Of a stretch of DNA of 64,000 nt, positions 35,627 to 44,728 are shown in pieces. Source of the DNA: JALOAT01 sp041687015 (GTDB taxonomy: Bacteria; Pseudomonadota; Gammaproteobacteria; Thiohalomonadales; Thiohalomonadaceae); contig JAWLCT010000007.1 in the NCBI GenBank assembly GCA_041687015.1, positions 31,262-95,261 on the forward strand, read 5' to 3'. Position 1 is the first letter of the stretch. Each line of letters begins with the position of its first letter. Both the position numbers and the translations under genes were made by a program. Under the pieces are notes generated by a model. That model ran no database searches. It was not told the DNA's origin and saw only the letters and a program-made list of their open reading frames with translations.

Positions 35627-38600
35627 TTATTTCTTGTCGAGACGCGTCACCACGGGTTTCTCCCATGGCCCGGTGACGGTGTAGCGGATCAGGGCAGCCT
35701 CATCGATCTGCTTTTTGAAAATACTCTGGAAAAGCAGCAGAACCGCGCCGACCTGCGGCCCAAGGGCAATGCCGCCGGCCACCGGCAATGTGCCGGCCAC
35801 TTCGGGGACCACAGTGATCGTGTGATCGTAATCGCGTCGAGCCAGCCCGGTGCGGCCGTTCACGAAAATACCCGCGGGCAGGGTGTCGAGATGGAGGTTG
35901 TTGGTGTAGGCGTTGCCGTTTTCGAGACGGAAATCGCCTTCAAAACGGCGGAAACGCACGCCTTTTTCGAACATGTCGCGGAAGTCGAGCATGAGACGGC
36001 GCGGCAGGGCTTCCAGGCTCAACAACCCGAGCAAACGGCCGGCACCGGGCTCCACCTCTTCGAGAATGCCATCCCTGACCTTCACACGCGCGCTGCCGTT
36101 GGTGATGGCGAGATCGTAATCCTGCGGGCCGCCCGGCCAAGTGAGCTTGGCGTCCGCCGTGAGGCGGCCTTTCTTGATCGTACTGGCGAGTCCGAAGCTG
36201 CGCGCCAATGAACCCAAATCCGGCGAAAATACTGTCATGTCGAGCTGGGTTCGCGGTACCGGCCCGCGGCGCCAATGACCGCTCCCCGAGACCTCAAGCA
36301 GACGGCCGCGCAGGCTGAACTCGCGCATCACCAACTGACCGGGGCCGGGGGCGGCCTCGAAATGCAGCCGACCCAACGGCTTGCCCGCCACAGTGAGCTG
36401 TTCGACCCGCACCGACATGGGCGGCAGGAGCTCGTCATCCCATACGCGGGCCTCGCCTTGCGCTGCGCCGCCGGGCGCCATGGCCACATCGAGTTCTTCC
36501 AGATGTAGCCTCACAGGCAGCGGTGCGGTGCGGGGTGTGGTGCCACGCACGGCAGGACCCTGCGGCAACAGACCGGTCCAGGCCGCAGCTGAAAAACCGG
36601 TCAGCCGTCCAGTGATAAGCAGTGAGGATTCCTGCGGAAGCGTGGCGCGTCCATCGCCCAGGTGCACGGCAGCACGCGTGATCTTTCCATCAGACTGACG
36701 CTCCCACACAGCCCCGGCACGCTGCGGCAAGACCAGTTCGATCTGGTTTGCGCGCTCGCCGGTGAAATACGCGGTAAGGTCCAGCGCCTGTTTTTCCTCC
36801 GCCGGTTTGCCAAGTGGTGCGGGCAGTTCGACGGCCATACCCTCCAAGGGGCTTTGGATCCGCAACAGGCTTTCACCGCCCGCGCCGGCGATGTGCAAGC
36901 GGCCGGTCCAGGCCGCGCGGCCGTGCAGGCGCGCACTGAGCGGCGACGGGAAACGTGCCGCCAGGGTTTCACCCAGGGCGGTGCCCGCGAACGTGATTTC
37001 GTTGGCCTGGTCGTGCGGTGCCACGCTCACACGCACGGGCTCGTCGAACAGGCGCGCGGCAATGCTGTCCGCCCGATAGTCCTTGCCGTCGAATTCGAGG
37101 GTGCCGTGGATATCGGTGAATTCCACACCCTCGGCCACCTGCAGACGACTGTCCAGAAACTGCACCGCCCCCCCGACCCGTCCCGGCCCGGAGGACTTGC
37201 CCAGGGGTTGTTCGAGATCGAGAGACAGGACCGAGCGACCGCCGCCGCGGAACCGCGCCAGCACGTCATCGAACTCTCCCGCCAGACCGCTGATTTTCAG
37301 GTAATCGAGCAGATCGGAAAACGGCCCCTCCACCTTGCCCTTCACCTGCAAACGCGCTCGCCTGAGATCGGGGATGCTGACCGCAGTGGCGCCCACCTCG
37401 CTGCCCAGCAGTCGCGCCGCGCTGGCCTGGATGTGCATGCCGCGCCCCTCGAAGACCACCTCGCCATCGATGCCGTGCAGGCGTGGCCAGCGCGGCATGT
37501 AATCCAGCTGCACGTCCTCGGCATGGAAGCGCACCTCAAACCGCCCGGGGGCGCGATCGAAGGGAAAATCGCCGAGCCTGCCGTGGAACACCACACCACC
37601 CGCGCGCACCCGTCCTTCCTTGAAGGCGCGGTCGAGCCAGCGCACCGTCGCTTCGGGCATCACATGGGCGGGCAGATAGCGGTAAACGCTGGTGGCACGG
37701 CCGTCACGGAAATCGCCCACCAGGTCCAGGTAGGGACTGCCCTGGTCGGGCAGGGTGAGGGCCAGGTTCGCACGTGCGCCGATATCGTCGTTTTCCGCCG
37801 CCACATCACGCGCCACCAAACGCCAGGCCGGGCCGTCACGGTGCAGGCGCGCTTCGCCCGTCAGCCGGGTCAGTGGCAGCGGATCGCGGAACAGGCGGGG
37901 AAGGAGAATTTGCCCGTCGACAGTGGCGAGCCGCAGCCCCGCTTCGCCCTGCGCGTACCAGGCATAGCCGTCCAGTCCGTCCACACCCGGGCGGCGGCCG
38001 TCCGGGGCCAGGGCGAGATCCCGGAATGCCGCACCCGCGTTCCAGCGCGCGCCGTCCCAGTCCACATGAACGTCGCGCAGATCGCCGGCCGCATCCAGGG
38101 CGCGCAGGGTACTGCGATGTTTCGGAGCGAGCGGAAACAGGCTCGCGGCCGCGCTCAGGTCTTCGAGCCGCAGGAAATTCGCCTGCAGACGCAGGGGACC
38201 GAGCCCTTGCCCGGCATCTGCGGCATAACGCAACTGCAGGCGCGTGGGTTCCCACGGGCGGCCCCCACGCGTGACCCTCAGGTCCGCCAGCTCGAAGGTG
38301 TTGCCTGCGGCGGAATGGGCCCAGGCGAAACGCGCTCCGATGGCGTCGAGGGCGAAGGGGCCGTCCGGTCCTGTGATGTGCAGATTGGCCACCTGGAAAT
38401 CGCCTCGCATCGCGCTGAGGCGTCCTTCCCAGCGCCCCCATGCCCTGGCGCTCACCTCGCCGGCGGCGGTCGGCAGGCCACTCAGAGGCAGCAATGCGAG
38501 CACTCCGGCCGGTCGGGCGCGCTCCACCGCTGCATACAGATCGCCCGTCACCTCATTGAGATGCAGCAGGTCCCCTTCCAGGTCGGCGGCCACCTGCAAC

Positions 38601-39235
38601 GTGCTGCCCAGGTCTTCCGGCAGGTGCAGCGTGGCGTTCATTCTGTGGCGGTCGCCGTCGTTACGCAGCTCGAGACTGACTTGCTCGAAAGCTCGCTCGC
38701 TTCCGGCCAGCTCATCACGCCACACCAGGCGGCTTTCACGCAGCCTGAGGCGTTGCTGCGCCAGCAACCAGCGACCCACGGCCAGCGGGTCTTCGCGCGG
38801 CCCGCTGCGCTCGGGCAGGGAAAGACCCTCGACCCGCAACTCGCCGTCCTCGCGACGCTGCACGGCCAACCGTGCGCCGATCACGGTGAGATCGTCCATG
38901 ACCAGCCGGCCGGCGCGCAGGCTGGCGAGCGGGGCGAGGCCGATGTGTATGGAATCGAAACGGGCGAGGGGCTCGCTGCCACCGGGCGCCACCAGGGCGA
39001 CACCGTCCAGGACCAGCGTGGGGGAAAGCACCAGGAGGCGCGCGTCCATGCGTTCGATGCGCACGGGATGGCCCACATAGCCGCTCACCCAGTGCTCCAC
39101 ATGGGCGCGATAGTCCGCGGCATGGGGCAGCACAAGACGGACGCCGGTCAGCAGAACGGCGGCGATCACGAGTACGGCGGCGACGATGTAGCCCAGCAGT
39201 CTGCGCAGGCGTTGGAAAGGGCTAGCCGGTTTCAA
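35627..39235 (-). CDS. yhdP: YhdP, AsmA-like inter-membrane lipid transport protein
   Basis: The 1202-residue AsmA-family protein has one N-terminal membrane helix (LLGYIVAAVLVIAAVLLTGV) and a very long periplasmic beta-rich repeat domain (DUF3971 and AsmA-like regions). YhdP, with TamB and YdbH, is implicated in high-flux phospholipid transport to the outer membrane. I place the start at TTG 39235 because AAGGAGGTCC precedes it; a TTG thirteen codons upstream lacks such a site. The length is close to the E. coli protein. A 931-codon open frame on the opposite strand is a high-GC shadow. Confidence 0.92.
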   Translation of the reverse strand: MKPASPFQRLRRLLGYIVAAVLVIAAVLLTGVRLVLPHAADYRAHVEHWVSGYVGHPVRIERMDARLLVLSPTLVLDGVALVAPGGSEPLARFDSIHIGLAPLASLRAGRLVMDDLTVIGARLAVQRREDGELRVEGLSLPERSGPREDPLAVGRWLLAQQRLRLRESRLVWRDELAGSERAFEQVSLELRNDGDRHRMNATLHLPEDLGSTLQVAADLEGDLLHLNEVTGDLYAAVERARPAGVLALLPLSGLPTAAGEVSARAWGRWEGRLSAMRGDFQVANLHITGPDGPFALDAIGARFAWAHSAAGNTFELADLRVTRGGRPWEPTRLQLRYAADAGQGLGPLRLQANFLRLEDLSAAASLFPLAPKHRSTLRALDAAGDLRDVHVDWDGARWNAGAAFRDLALAPDGRRPGVDGLDGYAWYAQGEAGLRLATVDGQILLPRLFRDPLPLTRLTGEARLHRDGPAWRLVARDVAAENDDIGARANLALTLPDQGSPYLDLVGDFRDGRATSVYRYLPAHVMPEATVRWLDRAFKEGRVRAGGVVFHGRLGDFPFDRAPGRFEVRFHAEDVQLDYMPRWPRLHGIDGEVVFEGRGMHIQASAARLLGSEVGATAVSIPDLRRARLQVKGKVEGPFSDLLDYLKISGLAGEFDDVLARFRGGGRSVLSLDLEQPLGKSSGPGRVGGAVQFLDSRLQVAEGVEFTDIHGTLEFDGKDYRADSIAARLFDEPVRVSVAPHDQANEITFAGTALGETLAARFPSPLSARLHGRAAWTGRLHIAGAGGESLLRIQSPLEGMAVELPAPLGKPAEEKQALDLTAYFTGERANQIELVLPQRAGAVWERQSDGKITRAAVHLGDGRATLPQESSLLITGRLTGFSAAAWTGLLPQGPAVRGTTPRTAPLPVRLHLEELDVAMAPGGAAQGEARVWDDELLPPMSVRVEQLTVAGKPLGRLHFEAAPGPGQLVMREFSLRGRLLEVSGSGHWRRGPVPRTQLDMTVFSPDLGSLARSFGLASTIKKGRLTADAKLTWPGGPQDYDLAITNGSARVKVRDGILEEVEPGAGRLLGLLSLEALPRRLMLDFRDMFEKGVRFRRFEGDFRLENGNAYTNNLHLDTLPAGIFVNGRTGLARRDYDHTITVVPEVAGTLPVAGGIALGPQVGAVLLLFQSIFKKQIDEAALIRYTVTGPWEKPVVTRLDKK

Positions 39236-39300
39236 TGGACCTCCTTGCGCATGCTGCCACAGGGGGCGGCGCAAGAACGGAACGACTTAACAACCAAGAC

Positions 39301-40791
39301 TCACATGAGCACCACGTCAAACTGCTCGCGGGTGTACATGCCCTCCACCTGGAACTTGATCGGCCGACCGACGAACTCCTCCAGCTCCGCCACCGAGGTG
39401 GATTCCTCGTCCAGCAGCATCTCCACCACCTCCTGCGAGGCCAGCACCAGCAGCTGACGCGCCTCGAACTGGCGCGATTCGCGGAGAATTTCGCGAAAGA
39501 TCTCGTAGCAGACCGTTTCCGGCGTCTTGAGGGTGCCGCGGCCATTGCAGGTGGGACAGGCCTCGCACAGGATGTGTTCCAAACTTTCGCGGGTGCGCTT
39601 GCGGGTCATCTGCACCAGACCGAGGGAGGAGACCTCGCTGATGTGCGACTTGGCATGGTCACGCTCCAGCGCCTTTTCGAGGCTGCGCAGCACCTGGCGG
39701 CGGTGCTCGGCATCGGTCATGTCGATGAAATCGATGATGATGATGCCGCCCAGGTTGCGCAGGCGCAGCTGGCGGGCGATGGCCTGGGTGGCCTCCAGGT
39801 TGGTCTTGAAAATGGTCTCTTCCAGATTGCGATGCCCCACGAACGCACCGGTGTTCACGTCGATGGTAGTCATCGCTTCCGTCTGATCGATGATGAGGTA
39901 GCCGCCGGACTTGAGTTGCACCTTGCGTTCCAGGGCGCGGGAGATCTCGTCCTCCACGCCGTAGATGTCGAAGATGGGCCGCTCGCCGGAGTAGTGCTCG
40001 ATACAGGGCGCGATCTCCGGGATGAACTTGCCGGCGAATTTGGCGACTTTTTGAAAGGTCTCGCGCGAATCGATGCGGATTTTTTCCACCTGGGTGCCCA
40101 CCAGGTCGCGCATGGTGCGCATCACCAGCGGCAAATCCTCGTGGATCAGCGTGCCGGACTTCTCGGTGGTCGCGCGTTCGCGGATGGCGGTCCAGAGCTT
40201 GGCGAGAAAGGCCATGTCCTTGGCGATGGCCTCGGCGTCGATCCCCTCGGCGGCGGTACGCACGATGTAGCCGCCGGGCGGATATTCCTCCAGATGCTCC
40301 TGCACGATACCGCGCAGGCGCTGGCGTTCTTCCTCATTTTCGATTTTCTGGGATACGCCGATGTGGTTGATGCCCGGCATGAACACCAGAAAGCGCGCCG
40401 GGATGGCGAGATGGGTGCTGAGCCGCGCACCCTTGGTGCCGAGTGGGTCCTTCACCACCTGCACCAGGATCTCCTGCCCGTCGCGCACCAACTGGGTGAT
40501 GCTCTCCACCCGTCCGTTGGGGCGATGCTCGCCCTCCTCCGTCACGGTGCGGTTGGCGTGCTCCGGCACCAGGATGTCGGAGGCGTGCAGGAACGCGGTG
40601 CGCTCCAGGCCGATGTCGACGAAGGCGGCCTGCATGCCCGGCAGCACGCGCGAGATGCGGCCCTTGTAGATGTTGCTCACCAGCCCGCGCTTGCGCGTGC
40701 GCTCGATGTGCACTTCCTGCAGCACGCCATTTTCCACAAAAGCCACGCGTGTCTCACGCGGCGTCACGTTGACCAGCAGTTCCTCACTCAT
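39301..40791 (-). CDS. rng: Ribonuclease G
   Basis: The 496-residue endoribonuclease has an S1 domain (residues about 38-120, NIYKGRISRVLPGMQAAFVD). The catalytic DNase-I-like domain has D in TTIDVNTG and in IIIIDFIDM, and the zinc-link cysteines are in CEACPTCNGRG. It lacks the long C-terminal scaffold of RNase E. It processes 16S rRNA 5' ends and some mRNAs. It overlaps maf by four bases. Confidence 0.96.
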   Translation of the reverse strand: MSEELLVNVTPRETRVAFVENGVLQEVHIERTRKRGLVSNIYKGRISRVLPGMQAAFVDIGLERTAFLHASDILVPEHANRTVTEEGEHRPNGRVESITQLVRDGQEILVQVVKDPLGTKGARLSTHLAIPARFLVFMPGINHIGVSQKIENEEERQRLRGIVQEHLEEYPPGGYIVRTAAEGIDAEAIAKDMAFLAKLWTAIRERATTEKSGTLIHEDLPLVMRTMRDLVGTQVEKIRIDSRETFQKVAKFAGKFIPEIAPCIEHYSGERPIFDIYGVEDEISRALERKVQLKSGGYLIIDQTEAMTTIDVNTGAFVGHRNLEETIFKTNLEATQAIARQLRLRNLGGIIIIDFIDMTDAEHRRQVLRSLEKALERDHAKSHISEVSSLGLVQMTRKRTRESLEHILCEACPTCNGRGTLKTPETVCYEIFREILRESRQFEARQLLVLASQEVVEMLLDEESTSVAELEEFVGRPIKFQVEGMYTREQFDVVLM

Positions 40792-41402
40792 GCATGCGTT
40801 CCCTGGTTCCAGTCTGTGGTCACGTCAATGCCGCTTTCACGCAGCAGTTCCGCCGTCTCGAAGAGGGGCAGGCCCATCACCCCGGAATAACTGCCCTCCA
40901 GCCGTTCGATGAACAGGGCCGCGCGGCCCTGGATACCGTAGCCGCCAGCCTTGTCCGCGGGTTCCCCGCTGGCCCAGTAGGCGGCGCATTCGGCGTCACT
41001 GAGGGCACGGAAGCTTACCGCACTCACCGACAAACGGCTGTGTGCCTCGCCGGTGGCATCCACCAGCGCCACGCCCGTATACACATGATGGGTGCGCCCG
41101 GACAGCTGCGACAGCATGGCCAGGCCGTCCTGGCGATCACGCGGCTTGCCGAGCACCTCATTGTCGATCACCACCGCGGTGTCCGCGGCGAGCACGGGAT
41201 GTACGTCATCCGCGGGCAGGCGCGCGCGCACCGCCTCGGCCTTGGCCAGCGCCACGCGCAGCACATACACCTCCGGCGCCTCCCCCGGATGGATGTCCTC
41301 GGGCACGTCGGCCACCTCCACCCGGGCGCGAATCCCCGCCTGAGCCAGCAGTTCCCGACGCCTTGGCGAAGCCGAGGCCAGATAAAGCGTGAACGGTTCC
41401 AT
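40788..41402 (-). CDS. maf: Maf-family nucleotide pyrophosphatase (YhdE type)
   Basis: The 204-residue Maf/HAM1-like enzyme hydrolyses dTTP, UTP and modified pyrimidine triphosphates in characterised YhdE proteins. Motifs are the N-terminal LASASPRRRELL, the VLAADTAVVIDNEVLGKP strand-loop and the C-terminal GGYGIQGRAALFIERLEGSY. ATG 41402 gives the family start; the longer reading runs into a repeat element. It is the first gene of maf-rng-yhdP. Confidence 0.94.
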   Translation of the reverse strand: MEPFTLYLASASPRRRELLAQAGIRARVEVADVPEDIHPGEAPEVYVLRVALAKAEAVRARLPADDVHPVLAADTAVVIDNEVLGKPRDRQDGLAMLSQLSGRTHHVYTGVALVDATGEAHSRLSVSAVSFRALSDAECAAYWASGEPADKAGGYGIQGRAALFIERLEGSYSGVMGLPLFETAELLRESGIDVTTDWNQGTHA

Positions 41403-41430
41403 CCAGCGAAAACCTTTCTTGAAAAGATCG

Positions 41431-41630
41431 AACCACGGGGGACACGGGGAACGGGGGGAAGAAAAGTCTGGTCTTTTCTCTCGTTCTGACCATTTCCACG
41501 ATGTCGACGAATCCATTCTGAGAGCGGCTTTTTGCACCGCGGGGTGCTCAGACAGCGTATTGCGGCCCGAGGCCACGCCCATTTGGATCCATCCCCGTGT
41601 TCCCTGTGTTCCCCGTGTCCCCCGTGGTTA
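41431..41630. repeat. CACGGGG-type element with degenerate hairpin core (maf/rlmH gap)
   Basis: The left arm is 41431-41458 and the right arm 41593-41630 (four units, ending GTGGTTAATGCTTTTTT). The core includes 41519-41580 (GAGAGCGGCTTTTTGCACCG onward), which resembles a decayed version of the REP-like core at 42194-42260. Confidence 0.85.
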
Positions 41631-41669
41631 ATGCTTTTTTGCAAAGGGGGGAATGGTAACCCGCCAAGC

Positions 41670-42137
41670 TCAGCGGTGATAAGGATGACCGCGCAGGAGG
41701 CTGTGGGCGCGGTAGATCTGCTCGGCGAGCACTACGCGCACCAGGGGGTGCGGCAGGGTCAGCGGCGACAGGGACCACAGCAGGTCGGCGCGTTCGCGGC
41801 AGCGCGCGTCCAGGCCGTCCGGCCCGCCCACCAGCAGGGCCACGTCGCGTCCGCCCTGCATCCACTCGCCCAGCCGCTGTGCCAGGTCTTCGGTGCTCCA
41901 GGCCCGGCCCTTCACCTCCAGGGCGACGACGAGCGCGCCCTTGGGAAGGGCGGCCAGGATGCGATCGCCCTCCTCCGCCACGAGTCGCGCCACATCCGCG
42001 CCCTTGGTGCGCTTGCCCGGCGCAATCTCCACCAGCCGCAGACTGCACTCCGGCGGCAGCCGCTTCGCATACTCCGCATACCCCGCCTGCACCCAGGCCG
42101 GCATGCGATCACCCACCGCAATTAAATGAATCCGCAT
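41670..42137 (-). CDS. rlmH: 23S rRNA (pseudouridine1915-N3)-methyltransferase RlmH
   Basis: The 155-residue SPOUT-class methyltransferase has the knotted SAM-binding motif LLVGGPDGLDARCRERADLL and the C-terminal LAEQIYRAHSLLRGHPYHR. ATG 42137 gives the standard MRIHLIAVGDRMPAWV start; a longer reading would translate the adjacent repeat arm. Repeat elements flank it on both sides, separating it from rsfS and maf. Confidence 0.95.
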   Translation of the reverse strand: MRIHLIAVGDRMPAWVQAGYAEYAKRLPPECSLRLVEIAPGKRTKGADVARLVAEEGDRILAALPKGALVVALEVKGRAWSTEDLAQRLGEWMQGGRDVALLVGGPDGLDARCRERADLLWSLSPLTLPHPLVRVVLAEQIYRAHSLLRGHPYHR

Positions 42138-42151
42138 GGGATTTAAGAGAA

Positions 42152-42330
42152 AACCACGGGGGACACGGGGAACACGGGGAATGATCTCCATCTGGGAGCG
42201 GCTTTATGCCCCGCAGGCATGCTCAGGCCGCGACTATCGCGGCCTGAGGCCGCTCCTACGACGGGCCACGCAGCACATCCACAATTCACAATGTTCTTCC
42301 CCCCGTGTCCCCCGTGTCCCCCGTGGTTAA
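42152..42330. repeat. CACGGGG-type element with perfect hairpin core (rlmH/rsfS gap)
   Basis: Outer arms are 42152-42180 and 42299-42330 (ending GTGGTTAATGCTTTT). The core 42194-42260 begins GGGAGCGGC and ends GCCGCTCCTAC. It contains a perfect 12-bp stem (42222-42233 with 42237-42248, loop CTA). The TTA at 42327-42329 is the rsfS stop codon read on the other strand. Confidence 0.9.
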
Positions 42331-42671
42331 TGCTTTTCTCCCGCCGGCGCTTCCTCGCCCCAGAGTTTTTCGAGGTTGTAGAACTCGCGGGTCTGGGGGT
42401 GCATGACGTGGACGACCACGTCGCCCAGGTCGACCAGTACCCATTCGCTGTTGCGGTCGCCTTCCACGCCAAGAGGGCGGAGGCCGTGTTCCTTGGCCTT
42501 CTCCACCACACTGTCGGCCAGCGCGCGTACTTGGCGGTTGGAGGTGCCGCTTGAGATCACCATGATGTCGGTCACGTTGGATTTGCCGCGCACGTCCAGG
42601 ACCTTGATATCGATGGCCTTGCGATCTTCCAGGGCCTCGATCACCAGCGCCTTGAGTTCTTCCAGATTCAT
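42327..42671 (-). CDS. rsfS: Ribosomal silencing factor RsfS
   Basis: The 114-residue Iojap/RsfS protein binds uL14 and blocks 50S-30S joining in starvation. Core motifs are DIKVLDVRGKSNVTDIMVIS, SSGTSNRQVRALADSVVE and EWVLVDLGDVVVHVM. The C-terminus (EEAPAGEKH) ends with a TAA lying within the conserved terminal GGTTAA of the adjoining repeat element. It starts one base from nadD. Confidence 0.94.
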   Translation of the reverse strand: MNLEELKALVIEALEDRKAIDIKVLDVRGKSNVTDIMVISSGTSNRQVRALADSVVEKAKEHGLRPLGVEGDRNSEWVLVDLGDVVVHVMHPQTREFYNLEKLWGEEAPAGEKH

Positions 42672-43328
42672 TTACACCTTCCGATAAAGGCCGTTTTCTT
42701 CGATATAGCGCCAGACGGCGTCCGGCAACAGGTAGCGGACGCTACCGCCCGCGGCGATGTTGGCGCGGATGGCGGTGGCCGAAATGTCCAGGGATGTAAC
42801 CGGCTGCAGCCACACGGTGCCTGCGGGCCGCGCCTGCAAGGCCGCCGGGGTGTCCACGCCGCGCGTCTTGAGCAACGCGCGGATCGCATCACCGCCCCGC
42901 TCCAGCAACCCGTTGGCTTGAAACCCGGGCCGAAGCATCACCACCAGATGGGCCAGTTCCGGGAGCGCCTGCCATTCGTGCCAACCCGGGAGGCCGAGGA
43001 AGGCATCCGTGCCGAGCAACAGGCACAGGGGCCGCGCGTCGCCCAGTTCCGCACGCAGTTCGCGCAGGGTATCCACGGTGTAGGACGGGCCGGGACGCTG
43101 GAGTTCGCGCGCATCCACCACGAAGCCCGGCTGGTCGGCCACTGCGAGACGCAGCATGGCGAGGCGCTGCTCGGGCTTGGCCACGGGCGCGGCACGGTGT
43201 GGCGGCACCGCAGCCGGGATCAGCCGCAACTCGGACAAGCCGAGTGCCTCCAGGCATTCCAGGGCGGGTCGCAAATGCCCGAAGTGGACCGGGTCGAAGG
43301 TCCCTCCGAACAGGCCCACGGCGCCCAT
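42672..43328 (-). CDS. nadD: Nicotinate-nucleotide adenylyltransferase
   Basis: The 218-residue nucleotidyltransferase makes deamido-NAD from nicotinate mononucleotide and ATP. The HxGH-type motif is GGTFDPVHFGHL at the N-terminus, PSYTVDTLREL and LLLGTDAFLGLPGWHEW lie in the middle, and the second motif is ISATAIR near the end. ATG 43328 is chosen for the family N-terminus. proA is upstream and rsfS immediately downstream, the conserved order. Confidence 0.95.
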   Translation of the reverse strand: MGAVGLFGGTFDPVHFGHLRPALECLEALGLSELRLIPAAVPPHRAAPVAKPEQRLAMLRLAVADQPGFVVDARELQRPGPSYTVDTLRELRAELGDARPLCLLLGTDAFLGLPGWHEWQALPELAHLVVMLRPGFQANGLLERGGDAIRALLKTRGVDTPAALQARPAGTVWLQPVTSLDISATAIRANIAAGGSVRYLLPDAVWRYIEENGLYRKV

Positions 43329-43342
43329 GCCGGTGTATTGCG

Positions 43343-44602
43343 TCACTCGCGGATATGACCGTCGCCGAGCAGGACCCACTTCTGCGAGGTGAGGCCTTCG
43401 AGGCCCACCGGGCCACGGGCGTGGATCTTGTCGGTGGAGATGCCGATCTCGGCGCCGAGGCCGTAGACGAAGCCGTCGGCCAGGCGCGTGGAGGCGTTCA
43501 CCATCACGGAGCTGGAGTCCACCTCGGCCAGGAAGCGGCGCGCGCGGGACAGGTCTTCGGTGACGATGGCCTCGGTATGCCCCGAGCTGTGGCGCGCGAT
43601 GTGGTCCATGGCCTCGTCCAGGTCCTTCACCACGCGGATGGACAGGATGGGGGCCAGGTATTCCTCGTCCCAGTCCGCCTCAGTGGCAGCCTTGGCGAAG
43701 GACAGCAGGCGCCGGGTGGTTTCGCAGCCGCGCAATTCCACGCCCTTTTCCTGGTACATGCGGCCCAGTTCCGGCAGCACCTGTTCGGCCACGCCCTCGG
43801 CCACCAGCAGGGTCTCCATGGTGTTGCAGGTGCCGTAGCGCTGGGTCTTGGCGTTGAAGGCGATGCGCATGGCCTTGTCGAGATCGGCCATGTCGTCGAT
43901 GTACACGTGGCAGACGCCGTGCAGGTGCTTGATGACGGGCACGCGCGCCTCGGCCGTGATGCGTTCGATGAGCGACTTGCCGCCGCGCGGCACGATCACG
44001 TCCACGTACTTGGTCATGGTGATGAGCGCGCCCACAGCAGCGCGATCGGCGGTCTCCACCACCTGCACCGCATCGGCGGGCAGCCCCGCGGCGGCGAGGC
44101 CCTCGCGGATGCACGCGGCGATGGCCTGGTTGGAATGCAAGGCCTCGGAACCGCCACGGAGGATGGCGGCGTTGCCGGCCTTCAGGCACAGGCCCGCGGC
44201 GTCGGCGGTCACGTTGGGGCGCGATTCATAGATGATGCCGATGACGCCCAGGGGCACGCGCATGCGTCCGAGCTGAAAGCCCTGCGGGCGGTACTTCATG
44301 TCGCTGATCTCGCCCACGGGATCGGGCAGCTCGGCCATCTGGCGCAGGCCCTCGGCCATGGCGGCCACACCGGCATCGGTGATGCTGAGACGATCGAGCA
44401 TGGCCGCGTCCAGACCCTTGGCGCGCCCGGCCTCCAGGTCCTTGGCGTTCTCCGCCACCAGATGCGCGCGCTCGCGCTCAAGCGCATCGGCGATGGCGTG
44501 CAGCGCCGCATTCTTGGTCCCGGTGTTCGCCCGTGCCATCTCACGCGCCGCCGCCCGGGCCCTCTGCCCCACCGTTTCCATATACTGCCGAACGTCCATC
44601 AT
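43343..44602 (-). CDS. proA: Gamma-glutamyl phosphate reductase
   Basis: The 419-residue NADPH-dependent aldehyde-dehydrogenase-fold enzyme makes glutamate semialdehyde in proline synthesis. The catalytic cysteine is in YGTCNTMETLLV, and other family segments are PLGVIGIIYESRPNVT, LRGGSEALHSNQAI and VNASTRLADGFVYGLGAEIG. It ends with ARGPVGLEGLTSQKWVLLGDG as expected. A repeat element lies between it and holA. Confidence 0.96.
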   Translation of the reverse strand: MMDVRQYMETVGQRARAAAREMARANTGTKNAALHAIADALERERAHLVAENAKDLEAGRAKGLDAAMLDRLSITDAGVAAMAEGLRQMAELPDPVGEISDMKYRPQGFQLGRMRVPLGVIGIIYESRPNVTADAAGLCLKAGNAAILRGGSEALHSNQAIAACIREGLAAAGLPADAVQVVETADRAAVGALITMTKYVDVIVPRGGKSLIERITAEARVPVIKHLHGVCHVYIDDMADLDKAMRIAFNAKTQRYGTCNTMETLLVAEGVAEQVLPELGRMYQEKGVELRGCETTRRLLSFAKAATEADWDEEYLAPILSIRVVKDLDEAMDHIARHSSGHTEAIVTEDLSRARRFLAEVDSSSVMVNASTRLADGFVYGLGAEIGISTDKIHARGPVGLEGLTSQKWVLLGDGHIRE

Positions 44603-44632
44603 TAGCCTCTTTCACGAGTCGCAAAAAAGATC

Positions 44633-44710
44633 AAACACGGGGAACACGGGGTACACGGGGGAATACAATTGGATTTTCCTTTCCCCGTGTCCCCCGTGTT
44701 CCCCGTGTTA
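44633..44710. repeat. CACGGGG-type element (proA/holA gap)
   Basis: This compact copy has arms 44633-44662 and 44682-44710 with about 19 bases between. The ends are AAAAAAGATCAAACACGGGG and the reverse CCCCGTGTTATGGCTTTTTT, a variant terminus lacking the TTAACCAC form. A/T runs flank both sides. Confidence 0.88.
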
Positions 44711-44728
44711 TGGCTTTTTTCTCGCCGT

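Noticed and set aside
36662..39457. A 931-codon open frame antisense to yhdP
   Set aside because: High GC content keeps antisense frames open. The opposite strand encodes a well-recognised YhdP with correct length, start signal and neighbours; the antisense product has no recognisable motif and an extreme His/Gln/Arg composition.
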